A stretch of DNA of 64,000 bases from CAYSUS01 sp964434165 (GTDB lineage: Bacteria; Planctomycetota; Planctomycetia; Pirellulales; Thermoguttaceae): positions 1-64,000 of the forward strand of contig CAYSUS010000041.1 of NCBI GenBank assembly GCA_964434165.1, read 5' to 3'. Each line of letters starts with the position of its first letter. Within the stretch, counting starts at the first letter, position 1. The notes under the pieces are model-generated. The model was not told the origin of the DNA, ran no database searches, and saw nothing but the letters and a program-made list of their open reading frames with translations. Below, one piece after another: positions 32,959 to 41,771 of the stretch. The position numbers and the translations under genes are program-made.

Positions 32959-34272
32959 GTGAGCCAGTCACCGCAGTTCGTCGCGGTCCCCAGTCTTGGG
33001 GAACCTAAACTCCCCTCCCCGTTGCGGCGCACAACCACTCCCGGCGACGGGCTTTCGAAGTTCATCACCGAATCGCACTACGTGCGCCACACGGTGGAGC
33101 TCGATCGCGACCAGGTGATCGAGGGCGAGCTGCTTTTCGAGAAGGCCGGGGCGCGGCCGCGGATTTTCTTCGACCCGTCGAGCACGCGCGCGGCCGTCGT
33201 CACCTGCGGCGGCCTTTGCCCGGGGCTGAACAACGTGATCCGCTCCGTTTACCTGGAGTTGCACAAGAACTACGGCGTGCCGGAGGTGCTTGGGATTCGC
33301 CACGGCTTTCGGGGTTTGAACCCCGCGGAAGGCGATCCGCCGGTCGAGCTGACCATGGAGCGGGTGGCCGACATCCACGAGGAGGGTGGGACGATTCTCG
33401 GATCATCGCGCGGGCCGCAGGATGCCGCGGTGATGGTCGATTTCCTGGTCGAGCAGGGGATCAACATGCTGTTGTGCGTGGGCGGCGACGGCACGCAACG
33501 GGGCGCCCTGACGATCGTCGAGGAGATCGCCCGCCGCGGGCTGCCCCTCGCGGTGATCGGCATTCCCAAGACGATCGACAACGACATCGGTTACGTGGAT
33601 CGCACCTTCGGCTTCACCACGGCCGTGGCCGAGGCCCAGCGCGTTCTCTCGTGCGCGCACGTGGAGAGCAAGGGCGTGCCGTACGGAGTCGGGTTGGTCA
33701 AGGTCATGGGCCGCGAGGCGGGTTTCATCGCGGCCGCCGCCGCCCTGGCCAGCCAGGAAGTCAATTTCGCCCTGATCCCCGAAGTGCACTTCAAGCTCGA
33801 CGGCGAAGGGGGCTTCATGGACGCGCTTCACCGCCGCATCGTCGATCGGCGGCACGCCGTCATCGTCGCCGCCGAGGGGGCCGGCCAGGACCTGTTTCGC
33901 ACGGGTGATCTAGGACGCGACGCCTCCGGCAACGTGCGGCTCCACGACATCGGCGTCCTGCTGAAGGAGGAGATCACGCGCCACTTCAACTTGCAGGGAC
34001 CCAAAGTGAGCGTCAAGTACATGGACCCCAGCTACATCATCCGCAGCGTGCCGGCCAACTGCGAGGACGACATCCTCTGCGACCAGTTCGGCCGTCGGGC
34101 CGTGCACGCCGCCATGGCCGGCAAGACGGGGCTGTTGGTGGGCCACATGAGCGGCACCTTCGTCCACGTGCCGATCGCCATGGCCGTCGGTCGCAAGCGT
34201 CGCGTCGATCCCGAGGGCGAGCTCTGGACGTCGGTCCTCGCCGCGACAGGCCAGCCGCGCCAGTTCGAATGA
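32959..34272 (+). CDS. pfkA: 6-phosphofructokinase
   Basis: The 437-residue enzyme phosphorylates fructose 6-phosphate in glycolysis. AVVTCGGLCPGLNNVIR is the phosphofructokinase entry motif. CVGGDGTQRGA (residues 173-183) has glycine after the aspartate, the pattern of ATP- rather than pyrophosphate-users. IPKTIDNDI (202-210) has the lysine found in plant-type and PPi-type enzymes. MGREAGFIA and PEVHF complete the site. The combination resembles plant-like ATP-dependent PFKs, which are longer than E. coli PfkA, as here. The GTG start has GAGGAG 7-8 bp upstream; an upstream in-frame extension is ignored. Phosphoryl donor choice remains inference. Confidence 0.87.
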   Translation: MSQSPQFVAVPSLGEPKLPSPLRRTTTPGDGLSKFITESHYVRHTVELDRDQVIEGELLFEKAGARPRIFFDPSSTRAAVVTCGGLCPGLNNVIRSVYLELHKNYGVPEVLGIRHGFRGLNPAEGDPPVELTMERVADIHEEGGTILGSSRGPQDAAVMVDFLVEQGINMLLCVGGDGTQRGALTIVEEIARRGLPLAVIGIPKTIDNDIGYVDRTFGFTTAVAEAQRVLSCAHVESKGVPYGVGLVKVMGREAGFIAAAAALASQEVNFALIPEVHFKLDGEGGFMDALHRRIVDRRHAVIVAAEGAGQDLFRTGDLGRDASGNVRLHDIGVLLKEEITRHFNLQGPKVSVKYMDPSYIIRSVPANCEDDILCDQFGRRAVHAAMAGKTGLLVGHMSGTFVHVPIAMAVGRKRRVDPEGELWTSVLAATGQPRQFE

Positions 34273-34397
34273 GCCGATGGGAGTGAACGATGATGAGCAA
34301 TGGACAGCAATGAGGACTGTCGCGGCGCACTTGCGCCCGCGAGCCGACCGCACAGCCTTGGATGTTCATGTCCAAGTCGCGATTCATCACCTGTCAT

Positions 34398-35771
34398 TCA
34401 GTTCCCTAGCGACTGGAGCGGCGCGGGGATCCGTCCGCCGAGGCGCACGAAGGCCTCGCTGGCCCCCGCGTTGCGGACGTCGATTACCGGCGTGGCCCCG
34501 AACAGCCCGCCGAAGTTGACCACGTCACCCGCCTTGGCACCCGGCACGGGCACGAGGCGCGCGGCGGTCGTCTTGTCGTTGATCACGCCGATGGCCATCT
34601 CGTCGGCGATGATCGCGGAGATGGTCTCGGGCGGGGTATCGCCAGGGATGGCCACCATGTCCAGGCCCACGGAGCAGACGGACGTCATCGCTTCGAGTTT
34701 CTCGAGCACGAGATGGCCGGCGCCTACGGCCTCGGCCAGCGTGGCGTCTTCGCTGACCGGGATGAACGCCCCGGAGAGCCCGCCGACCGAGCTGGACGCG
34801 AAGAGCCCCCCCTTTTTCACGGCGTCGTTGAGCATGGCCACCGCCGCGGTGGAGCCCGGTGCGCCGACCCGGGCGATGCCCAGCGTCTTGAGGATCTCGC
34901 CGATCGAGTCGCCCACCTGCGGGGTGGGGGCCAGGGAGAGATCGACGATGCCGAAGGCCACGCCCAGCTCCGCGGCCACCTCGCGCCCGATCAACTCGCC
35001 CACGCGTGTGACGCGGAAGCTGGTGATCTTGATCTCCTCGGCCAGGTCGCCCAGCGTGAGGTTCTTCTCCAGGGCCAGTCGGCGCCGCAGGGCGCTTCCC
35101 ACCACGCCCGGGCCCGAGACGCCGATGTTCACCGTGGCCTCGGGCTCGCCAGCGCCCATGTAGGCCCCGGCCATGAACGGATTGTCCTCGGGGATGTTGG
35201 CGAACACCACGAGCTTGGCGCAGCCGAATCCGCGGTCGTTGGCCGTGGCCTGCGCGATCCGCGTGATCACGTGGCCCATCTTGTGGACCGCGTCCATGTT
35301 GATGCCCGCCTTGCGCGACGCCACGTTGATCGACGAGCAGACCTTCTCGGTCTGGGCGAGGACCTCCGGCAGGCTGTTCATCACGACGTCGTCGGCGGCA
35401 CTGATCCCCTTTTGCACCAGGGCCGTGAACCCGCCGACGAAATCCACCCCGCAATCGGCGGCCGCGGCGTCGAGGGCTCGAGCAACCTGCACGGCCGCCC
35501 CGTGCCCGTGCCCGGCGAGGATCGTGGCCACCGGCGAGATGGCCAGGCGCTTGTTGACCACGGGGATGCCGTACTTGCTGCCCACGCGGTCGCAGATCTC
35601 GACGAGGCGGCTGGCGTGGCCGACGATCTTGCTGCGCAGCTTCCTGCAGACGTGGTCCACGCTGGGCGCGGCGCAGTCCTCCAGATTCAGCGCCAGCGTC
35701 ACCGCACGCACGTCGAGATACTCGGCGTGCAGCATTTCGATGGTGGAAAGGATCTCGTCGGTGCGAAGCAT
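34398..35771 (-). CDS. UPF0210 / PFL-like (DUF711) family protein
   Basis: The 457-residue protein fits the UPF0210 family, distantly related to glycyl-radical pyruvate formate-lyase-like folds but without the glycyl radical motif. Family landmarks include LRTDEILSTIEMLHAEYLDVR at the start, ILAGHGHGAAVQVARALD, GFTALVQKGISAAD, VNIGVSGPGVV, SSVGGLSGAFIPVSED and GLDMVAIPGDTPPETISAIIADEMAIG. Function is unknown in the family. Its usual partner, an ACT-domain protein gene, lies upstream on the same strand at 36145-36732, though here 373 bp away. Amino-acid-responsive regulation is commonly supposed. Confidence 0.85.
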   Translation of the reverse strand: MLRTDEILSTIEMLHAEYLDVRAVTLALNLEDCAAPSVDHVCRKLRSKIVGHASRLVEICDRVGSKYGIPVVNKRLAISPVATILAGHGHGAAVQVARALDAAAADCGVDFVGGFTALVQKGISAADDVVMNSLPEVLAQTEKVCSSINVASRKAGINMDAVHKMGHVITRIAQATANDRGFGCAKLVVFANIPEDNPFMAGAYMGAGEPEATVNIGVSGPGVVGSALRRRLALEKNLTLGDLAEEIKITSFRVTRVGELIGREVAAELGVAFGIVDLSLAPTPQVGDSIGEILKTLGIARVGAPGSTAAVAMLNDAVKKGGLFASSSVGGLSGAFIPVSEDATLAEAVGAGHLVLEKLEAMTSVCSVGLDMVAIPGDTPPETISAIIADEMAIGVINDKTTAARLVPVPGAKAGDVVNFGGLFGATPVIDVRNAGASEAFVRLGGRIPAPLQSLGN

Positions 35772-36144
35772 GTTGGCGTGCGCGTGGTGGCTTGTTCAGC
35801 GGCCTAGGAACGCGTCAAGAGCAACTTCGCCATTCTGGGTAGTCCGGCGGCAAGAACAATCAGGAGAGAGTGGAGGCCACGGAGTCGGAGACCACCGTTG
35901 CCTTCGACTCCTTTGCGGTCTCAATCCCCGTTGGTCCCGGGGGCAATCAGTCTTGACACTCCCTCCGTATCCGAAATCGGAAACAAGTCCAAGGGACCGA
36001 ACGGGGGAGTGGCCGAAACCTCCCGATCGGAGTCATCTGGCAGGCGAAGAAGATCGTCTGCGTCCTTCGAGTTCCGCGTTTCGGGTCTCCCTCTCGCGGT
36101 CCACGCGACCCTCTCCCGCCTCCCAGCTCGCAGTTGGGTCAACC
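35772..36144. other. 373-bp gap between the ACT and UPF0210 genes
   Basis: No gene is supported; open frames here lack any family resemblance. The sequence includes a purine/pyrimidine-biased stretch but no clear terminator or promoter. In most genomes these two genes are nearly adjacent, so the gap may hold a separate promoter for the UPF0210 gene. Confidence 0.35.
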
Positions 36145-36732
36145 CTACGAGAGCATCGCTACCGCGTGCGTCAGCCGGAGCTGGTTGGTGGCCACGAAGA
36201 TGTTCTCGTGCTGGAGCTTCACGGTGAAGCCCAGCTCCTGGCCCATTTGCTCCAGGTCGGCCTGGAGCATGCGGATATCCCATCGCTTGGGCACTTCGAC
36301 CTGGCCGATGAGCACGAAGTCGTCGCCCTTGCGGTCGCCGTACAGGTCCACGATGTTCACGTCCTTGCCGGCCAGGTACTGGCTGAAGCGACGGACGATG
36401 CCCGGCTGGTCCGTGCCGAACGCCGTAATCACGAAGCGATCCAGCTCCTCGGGCGGCGCGAAGCTGGCGGGCCGCGTGGCCGGCCGGGCGAGTACCTGGA
36501 AGACCGATCCCGGCGTGCCGGACTGCCGGACCCTTTCGGCCAGGACGTCGGGCTCGATCGGCTCCGGCAGGCTGATGATCATGATCAACGTGAAAAACCC
36601 GCCCAAGACCGTCTGACTGCATGAATCGATGTTGCCGCCCAGCGACTCGACCGCCGCCGTGACCGTCGCCACGATACCGGGATGGTCGTTCGACATCACG
36701 TCCAAAACGTAGGCGTTCTCGAAGCGGGTCAT
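36145..36732 (-). CDS. Double ACT-domain regulatory protein
   Basis: The 195-residue protein consists of two ACT-like domains. The first (residues about 6-80) reads YVLDVMSNDHPGIVATVTAA and SLGGNIDSCSQTVLGG. The second (about 98-180) reads FVITAFGTDQPGIVRRFSQY, LAGKDVNIVDLYG and FVLIGQVEVPKRWD. Both show the DxPGI turn at which ACT domains bind amino acids. It resembles GcvR-type and UPF0237 proteins. It probably senses an amino acid and works with the UPF0210 protein encoded downstream. No DNA-binding or catalytic domain is attached. Confidence 0.85.
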   Translation of the reverse strand: MTRFENAYVLDVMSNDHPGIVATVTAAVESLGGNIDSCSQTVLGGFFTLIMIISLPEPIEPDVLAERVRQSGTPGSVFQVLARPATRPASFAPPEELDRFVITAFGTDQPGIVRRFSQYLAGKDVNIVDLYGDRKGDDFVLIGQVEVPKRWDIRMLQADLEQMGQELGFTVKLQHENIFVATNQLRLTHAVAMLS

Positions 36733-36961
36733 CCCGGATCTCAGTCCTCGATGGATGGGCGGACGGTGTCGGCCAGGGCGCGACCTGGACCGTGGACGGC
36801 CCGTCGCATCCCATCAGCGTAGCAGCCGCTGGCTGGGCTGCAAAGCCGGGGAGAGTCGCCGAGTCCCTTCCAGACTCGGTCACGTCGTCGCAGCCGACGG
36901 CGTGCGGGACCGGGGAGGGGATCACTTGCCGAGGCCCGGTTTCAGAGCGAGACGGGCTGAC

Positions 36962-37771
36962 CTACGACGACCCATCGCCGGGAGCCCGTACCGGATTTCC
37001 GTCGCGGAAGACCACCTCGCGTGTCTTGCGGCCCTGCTCGTCGTAGGTGATCCAGGTCCCGTCGCGACGCCCGTTCTTGTAGAAGGCCTCCAGGGCAAGC
37101 TGGCCATTGGCGTGCCAGCGGGTCTGCTTCCCGTCCAGTACGTCGTGCTCCCAGTTCTCCTCCCGGACCTTCTGGCCGGCGTCGTTCCAGTAGGTCCACG
37201 CCCCATGCTTCTGGCCGAGCTGGTACTGCTCCTGACGGCTGGGATGGTCTTCCTCGCCATCGGGCTGCCAATACGTCCAGGTCCCGTCGGGAAGGCCCTC
37301 CCGATAGGTACCGCTCTTGGCCTTCTTGCCATCGTCGAAGTAGAAGGTCCACTCGCCCGTCTTCTTGCCGTCCTCGTAGCGGCCCTCGCAGAACTTCTGT
37401 GCCACGAGCTGCGATGGTTCCTTCGGATGCCATTCCGTGTAAGGTCCGTGGTTGACCATCGACCCGTCGCTATAGTACTTGACGCTTCGCGCCACCCGGA
37501 TCGACCCGTCCAGGGCCTTGTCCTGGACTTCACGGACATCGACCAGCTTGGGCGGCGGGATGTCCGGATCGGCCTTGACGGGGGACTCGATGAGCTCATC
37601 CAGTCCGACCGCCGGGTCGGGCGAGGGCACGTCCTTGTCCTTCTTGGCTAGCTCGCGCTGGAGGCGTTCCTGTTCCGCGAAGTACTCCTCGGCCGGATCC
37701 TTCCCGCACCCGAGAAGCAGGATGCCGGTCGCCAAGGCAAGCGCTACGCACCGCAGAGTCGAGGGGCTCAC
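36962..37771 (-). CDS. MORN-like repeat lipoprotein
   Basis: The 269-residue protein starts with a lipoprotein signal (LATGILLLGCGKD; lipidated cysteine in LLGC). A charged linker and about six MORN-type/YwqK-like repeats follow: KKTGEWTFYFDDGKKAKSG, GLPDGTWTYWQPDG, QKHGAWTYWNDAGQK, LDGKQTRWHANGQ and GRRDGTWITYDEQG, each with the G-x-W-x-x-Y/W-x-x-x-G pattern. Such proteins usually sit at the membrane surface and bind partners; no enzymatic motif is seen. I prefer the GTG at 37771 (GGGAGA upstream, normal lipoprotein signal length) to the ATG 17 codons earlier, which lacks a binding site. Confidence 0.82.
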   Translation of the reverse strand: MSPSTLRCVALALATGILLLGCGKDPAEEYFAEQERLQRELAKKDKDVPSPDPAVGLDELIESPVKADPDIPPPKLVDVREVQDKALDGSIRVARSVKYYSDGSMVNHGPYTEWHPKEPSQLVAQKFCEGRYEDGKKTGEWTFYFDDGKKAKSGTYREGLPDGTWTYWQPDGEEDHPSRQEQYQLGQKHGAWTYWNDAGQKVREENWEHDVLDGKQTRWHANGQLALEAFYKNGRRDGTWITYDEQGRKTREVVFRDGNPVRAPGDGSS

Positions 37772-38012
37772 GACGCAGTCTCCCGTGTTCGGCCGCGTGT
37801 CGGTCAAGGGGTTTCCGATCATAAGACGTTATGCCATAACAATTGTTGCACAAGCTGCCGTAGGCGTCCACGCGACGCCCGAGCTGCACGGTCCGCCTGC
37901 CCGGACTGGAAGGGTTGACCTGCACAAACCGGTCCACCGGGAGCCGGATTCCCCACAACCCCGGTGGGGCCGGCTTCGCCCAACAGGATCTCTCTATAGG
38001 AACGGGTCGGAC

Positions 38013-38471
38013 TTGAACGAAAAGCAGTCGGCCTCCGGGCGCGGTGCATGGGACATCGTCCGGCGCGGGGTGGTGGCCGTGGTCTGCCGTGGGAAGCGGC
38101 TTCTCGTCGTCCGACGTTCGCGCGCAGTCGTTGCCCCCCGCAAGTACTGTTTTCCAGGGGGGGCCATTGAAAACGGCGAGACCGAGGAGGACGCCCTGAT
38201 CCGGGAGATCCTTGAGGAGCTAGGCGTCGCGATCACGCCGGTGCGGCGGCTGTGGGAGAGCGTGACGCCCTGGGACGTGCATCTGGCGTGGTGGCTGGCC
38301 GATTTGGACCCGGGGCTCCAACCCGAGCCTAATCCGGCGGAGGTCGAGTCGGTCCATTGGTGGACCCCGACCGAGATGAGGGAATTGCCCGACTTGCTCG
38401 CCAGCAATCGCGCATTCCTCGACGCGTGGGCGCGCGGCGACCTGCGGCTCGATGGTTCGCCCGATCGATAG
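38013..38471 (+). CDS. Nudix hydrolase
   Basis: The 152-residue protein is a single Nudix domain that cleaves nucleoside diphosphates linked to another group. The Nudix box is complete: GAIENGETEEDALIREILEE plus LGV (residues 50-72) contains G, E and the REILEE metal-binding core. VVAVVCRGKRLLVVRRSR is the preceding strand pair and ESVHWWTPTEMRELP the usual C-terminal strand and helix. The start is a TTG with AGGA upstream; no ATG is available in the right place. The exact substrate is not predictable. The gene is followed by a 33-bp hairpin repeat and faces the haem-like protein gene. Confidence 0.84.
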   Translation: MNEKQSASGRGAWDIVRRGVVAVVCRGKRLLVVRRSRAVVAPRKYCFPGGAIENGETEEDALIREILEELGVAITPVRRLWESVTPWDVHLAWWLADLDPGLQPEPNPAEVESVHWWTPTEMRELPDLLASNRAFLDAWARGDLRLDGSPDR

Positions 38472-38497
38472 CCGGCCGGTTCGTCCCGCGGCACACA

Positions 38498-38530
38498 GGA
38501 ATTCCGAAGTCTGGGAGACTGCGGATGTCT
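38498..38530. repeat. 33-bp hairpin repeat, copy E (degenerate)
   Basis: GGAATTCCGAAGTCT, loop GGG, AGACTGCGGATGTCT. It is the most eroded copy, and the outer left arm no longer pairs. It lies between the convergent ends of the Nudix gene (38471) and the haem-like protein gene (38553), like copies A and B. Confidence 0.6.
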
Positions 38531-38552
38531 GGCCGGCGAACGCTCGAAAGGG

Positions 38553-39800
38553 CTAATCCCGCTTCCTGGCCGCCGTTGGCCCCGTGCCAAACTGGCGGTT
38601 GAAGATCTCCGGATCGAATGGATCTCGAGGCCGGAATCCGGGTAAGGGATCGCCCGTCTTGGCTTCCGATCGCTCGGGCGTCTGGCGGACAGGCTTCGAA
38701 CGGTCCTCCTCGTCGAAGCCTCGTCGCGACTTAACCGACGATACCTGCGGCGCGATGTTCGGCGAGGCGGTCCGCGCTGCGAACGGCCACGCCCGGGGCA
38801 GCAGATTCCGCGGCTGCGAAGCCCGCTCGGCCGGCTCGAAGGCCACCGCGGCGCGGACCTGGCCACCTTCGTCCCCGGCTACGGCCTGGACGACCCGCGA
38901 CGGGTCCTGCGCCAGCTTCTCGGGCTTGGAGATGGCCCCGGCGCGGGCTGCCTGCTCCACCCACACGACTAGCCGCCGGTACTGATCAACCTGGTTGCGG
39001 CCGAAGATCGGGGCTTCGCTGGAGCCATGCGGGGCAAGCGGCACGTTCAGTAGCGGGCTCTTCATGGGATGCTCGCGATCGATCGTCTGGAGCACGGCGT
39101 GAAGATTGCGCTGGGTCACACGCCGCGAGGGAGCACGGCCGGCCGGCGCCCTCATCAGGGAGAAGGTCTCCCGGTCCTGCGGACCGTGGCAACCGGAGGC
39201 TGTGCAATGGTTGAGGAGCACCGGTTGGACGTCCCGGGCGAAGGACTCCACGACGCCGGGCGGCAGTCCACGGATGAGCCGATCGAGGTCCTCCGCGGAA
39301 ACGGCCTCGTCGTTCGGCCCGGCGGCAGGCGGGGAATCAGAAGGCGGCCGCCGGGCAATCTCGATCCGGCGGCGAAGCAGGTCGGCCATGGGGTGGTTGG
39401 GCTCCAGCGCGACGGCCGCTGCCAGTTCCTCCTCCGCGCGATCGAGCAGCCCGTGTCGCTCGCACCATTGACCGAGGCGCAAATGGTCCGCGGCGGTTCC
39501 CAGACGCAGGTTCGACCGCTTGAAGCGGTAGCCTTCCTCCAGGTCGTTGCAGCGGGTCTCCACGTGCAGGGCCTTCACGCGGATTTCGCCTCCCGCGACC
39601 ACCACGTGGTAGAAGTCGCCGGACCGGATGATGGCCCCCTGGATCACTTCCCCGTTGTGAAGCAGCAATACGCCGTGGCGCGGCGTGACGTCGATCGACG
39701 ACTCCGTCTGGGCGGAAACCAGCGCTCCAGCCCCGAACACCGCCATCGCCACCACAATCAAGAGCCCACCGCGCGAGTAACGAGCGCCGACAACGTCCAT
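38553..39800 (-). CDS. Secreted protein with a CX4CH haem-like motif
   Basis: The 415-residue protein has a signal peptide (about 1-30). Residues about 35-150 form a small beta domain plus a short helical repeat (HLRLGQWCERHGLLDRAEEELA, a TPR-like unit). A segment containing VQPVLLNHCTASGCHGPQD follows. Its Cys199-x4-Cys204-His205 resembles the haem-attachment sites of planctomycete cytochrome-like proteins but has four rather than two intervening residues. The C-terminal 150 residues are charged and low in complexity (DEEDRSKPVRQTPERSEAKTG). GGAGAGG precedes the ATG. The function is unknown; a role in periplasmic electron transfer or substrate binding is possible. Confidence 0.72.
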   Translation of the reverse strand: MDVVGARYSRGGLLIVVAMAVFGAGALVSAQTESSIDVTPRHGVLLLHNGEVIQGAIIRSGDFYHVVVAGGEIRVKALHVETRCNDLEEGYRFKRSNLRLGTAADHLRLGQWCERHGLLDRAEEELAAAVALEPNHPMADLLRRRIEIARRPPSDSPPAAGPNDEAVSAEDLDRLIRGLPPGVVESFARDVQPVLLNHCTASGCHGPQDRETFSLMRAPAGRAPSRRVTQRNLHAVLQTIDREHPMKSPLLNVPLAPHGSSEAPIFGRNQVDQYRRLVVWVEQAARAGAISKPEKLAQDPSRVVQAVAGDEGGQVRAAVAFEPAERASQPRNLLPRAWPFAARTASPNIAPQVSSVKSRRGFDEEDRSKPVRQTPERSEAKTGDPLPGFRPRDPFDPEIFNRQFGTGPTAARKRD

Positions 39801-40000
39801 GTCTTGAGCCTCTCCTGTCGCCTGGGAGAGCGGTTGGCACGTCCCGTCCCTGCGGCTGACCGCGATCGCCAAGTTCTTGACAGACCTCGCGTTACTGGGA
39901 CCGCGGAGGAGAGTACGAGAGCCGACCGGGCAGGTCAAGGCCAAACCGCCGGCAAGAGTTGCGTGGTTGCGCGGGTGGCGGCGGCTCAGGACGCCCGCTA

Positions 40001-40606
40001 TTACCACCCAAGAGGACGACGGACGTTGCCGCCGGACGGAGCAGGTCGGGCTGCTGGAGTGGGCGTCTTGCGATCCGCGTTGGGACGGTCCCAACCAAGG
40101 GGCCGATCGGAGAACAAGGACGGCGTGAGGAACATCGACCCGTCGTAACTCGGTCGGGGATGCCGTTTAGGCTCGAATTGGGGATGCTGGTACTCGAAGT
40201 CCTTGCGCGTCACCTCGCGCGGGATCTTGGGTTGAGGCGTCGTCCACGTCGGGCCCACGATGCCTCTCCGCAGCTTGGGCGGGGCAATGGTCCGCTGCAC
40301 GATGGTCTCCTGCACCAGGGGTGGAACCTCCAAGTGGTTGGGGCGAACGTTCTTCATGACGAGGTTGTCCCGGGTGATCTCGTCGAACTGGATGTGCTGC
40401 GGGAGGATGTTCTGAGTGTGGAGGCGGGGGTTGGGGAGAAAAGGACGCGAGGGATACGCCTCCTTGGCCAGGGGGACCATGGTCATGCGACGGGGATCGA
40501 TGCTGCGGAATACGATCTGGCCGTGGGCAGCGGCCTCGGCCAGCAGCAGGACGGTCCCCACGATGATGACCGCCAGCGCGCGACACGGGTGAGATTGCAG
40601 ACCCAT
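40001..40606 (-). CDS. Secreted protein of unknown function
   Basis: The 201-residue product has a signal peptide (residues about 8-32, ending AAAHG) and a proline/arginine-rich mature part without cysteines. Segments FRSIDPRRMTMVPLAKEAYP, PRLHTQNILPQHIQFDEIT and PPLVQETIVQRTIAPPKLRR show no known domain. The motif RPLGW occurs near the C-terminus and again as the last residues. GGAAGGA precedes the chosen ATG. It lies 200 bp upstream of the haem-like protein gene on the same strand and could be co-transcribed with it. Confidence 0.65.
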   Translation of the reverse strand: MGLQSHPCRALAVIIVGTVLLLAEAAAHGQIVFRSIDPRRMTMVPLAKEAYPSRPFLPNPRLHTQNILPQHIQFDEITRDNLVMKNVRPNHLEVPPLVQETIVQRTIAPPKLRRGIVGPTWTTPQPKIPREVTRKDFEYQHPQFEPKRHPRPSYDGSMFLTPSLFSDRPLGWDRPNADRKTPTPAARPAPSGGNVRRPLGW

Positions 40607-40993
40607 TGGCGTTCCTTCCGCTGCGGATGCCACTTCTCTAACACCCCCCGGGGAGCGGCAGCCTGCCCAGGCCGCAGTCCGCCCTTTGAAGAGTAGCCTT
40701 GTGAAACGGCCTGGGCTCCGCTCGGCACTGGCCCGGTCTCGGCCCGAAGAAGGACCACCCGTCTCATGAGTTCTGCGTAGAATTCGCGCGTTATCCGGCT
40801 TTCGCGCAATATCCAGCCTGGGCAGATTGCCAGCTTACGCCCGGCGCTCTCCGGCCGGGGTCGGGCGTGCCTTCGAAAGGGGCGTGATTGGCGATTCCGC
40901 TCTTCTCGGACGGGGGGTGCGGCCGAAGAATAGTGGAACGAAGCGGCCGGTTCTGAAGCGGCCGGATCCTATCGATTGCCAGGGAGGGCAACG
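40607..40993. other. 387-bp gene-free region between divergent genes
   Basis: This region should hold the divergent promoters of the secreted protein gene and the methyltransferase-like gene. Open frames are short and unlike known proteins. GCGCGTTATCCGG and GCGCAATATCCAG at about 40787-40815 form a loose direct repeat. Nothing else is assigned. Confidence 0.35.
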
Positions 40994-41551
40994 TTGGCCA
41001 CGGCAGCGACTTTCAGGTCCCTCTTCCTCTTCTACTTCTCCAGACCGGCAAAAGATCGCGTGATCTACCGTGCGATCCCGAGGTACCGCGTGAGGCGGAT
41101 TCTCGAGCTGGGTGTGGCGACGGGATTGCGGACCTTGCGAATGATCGAACTGGCGTCGCGGTACGCCGGCGCCGACGCGGTGGTTTACGCGGGCGTGGAC
41201 CAGTTCGAGTCCCGCGCGTCAACGGACTCCCCCGGGCTAACCCTGAAGAACGCCCATCAGTTGCTTTCCAGCAAAGGCGTGCGCACCCGGCTGTGCCCCG
41301 GATCCCCAGATACGGCGTTGGCGTGGGCTGCCAACAGCCTGGGCCGTTTTGATCTTGTCCTGGTCTCCTTGGACGTGGAGCCCTCGGGCATGGAACGGGC
41401 GTGGTTCTACGTGCCCCGGCTCCTGCACCGACGGTCGGTGGTATTTCGGGAGCAATGGGACGAGTCGGCGGGCAGGGCCATCTTCCGTCCCGTGCGGCGC
41501 CGCGAGGTCGAGGTCCTGGCCGCCAAGGGGGATCGCGAGTGGGCCGCCTGA
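40994..41551 (+). CDS. SAM-dependent methyltransferase-like protein
   Basis: The 185-residue protein has a Rossmann-like opening, RVRRILELGVATGLRTLRMI, matching motif I of class I methyltransferases (LELGxxxG). VVYAGVDQFESR follows as the probable acidic motif II region and RFDLVLVSLDVEPS as motif IV. The C-terminal third reads as a shortened fold. The substrate is unknown. The TTG at 40994 has GGGAGGG close upstream; a start six codons earlier is possible. It stands alone on its strand before the kinase gene. Confidence 0.6.
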   Translation: MATAATFRSLFLFYFSRPAKDRVIYRAIPRYRVRRILELGVATGLRTLRMIELASRYAGADAVVYAGVDQFESRASTDSPGLTLKNAHQLLSSKGVRTRLCPGSPDTALAWAANSLGRFDLVLVSLDVEPSGMERAWFYVPRLLHRRSVVFREQWDESAGRAIFRPVRRREVEVLAAKGDREWAA

Positions 41552-41771
41552 CCCTTCCAGCATTTCCGCATGGAGTCTTGCTTCAAGAAGTCGAGGCAGC
41601 CTAAGCGCCGAGCGGAAGGGAACTTGGGAGCTCCAGGCCCCGTAACGGGCGACTCGGGGAGGACCGTGGCGCGGGGCGTCGCCTGGGCGGGGAATTCCGC
41701 GCCAAGCGTCGACATAAGCAAGTCGCTCTGGAGGGGTTGTGCGTATATGATGGAAAGCAGAAAGCCTTTCC

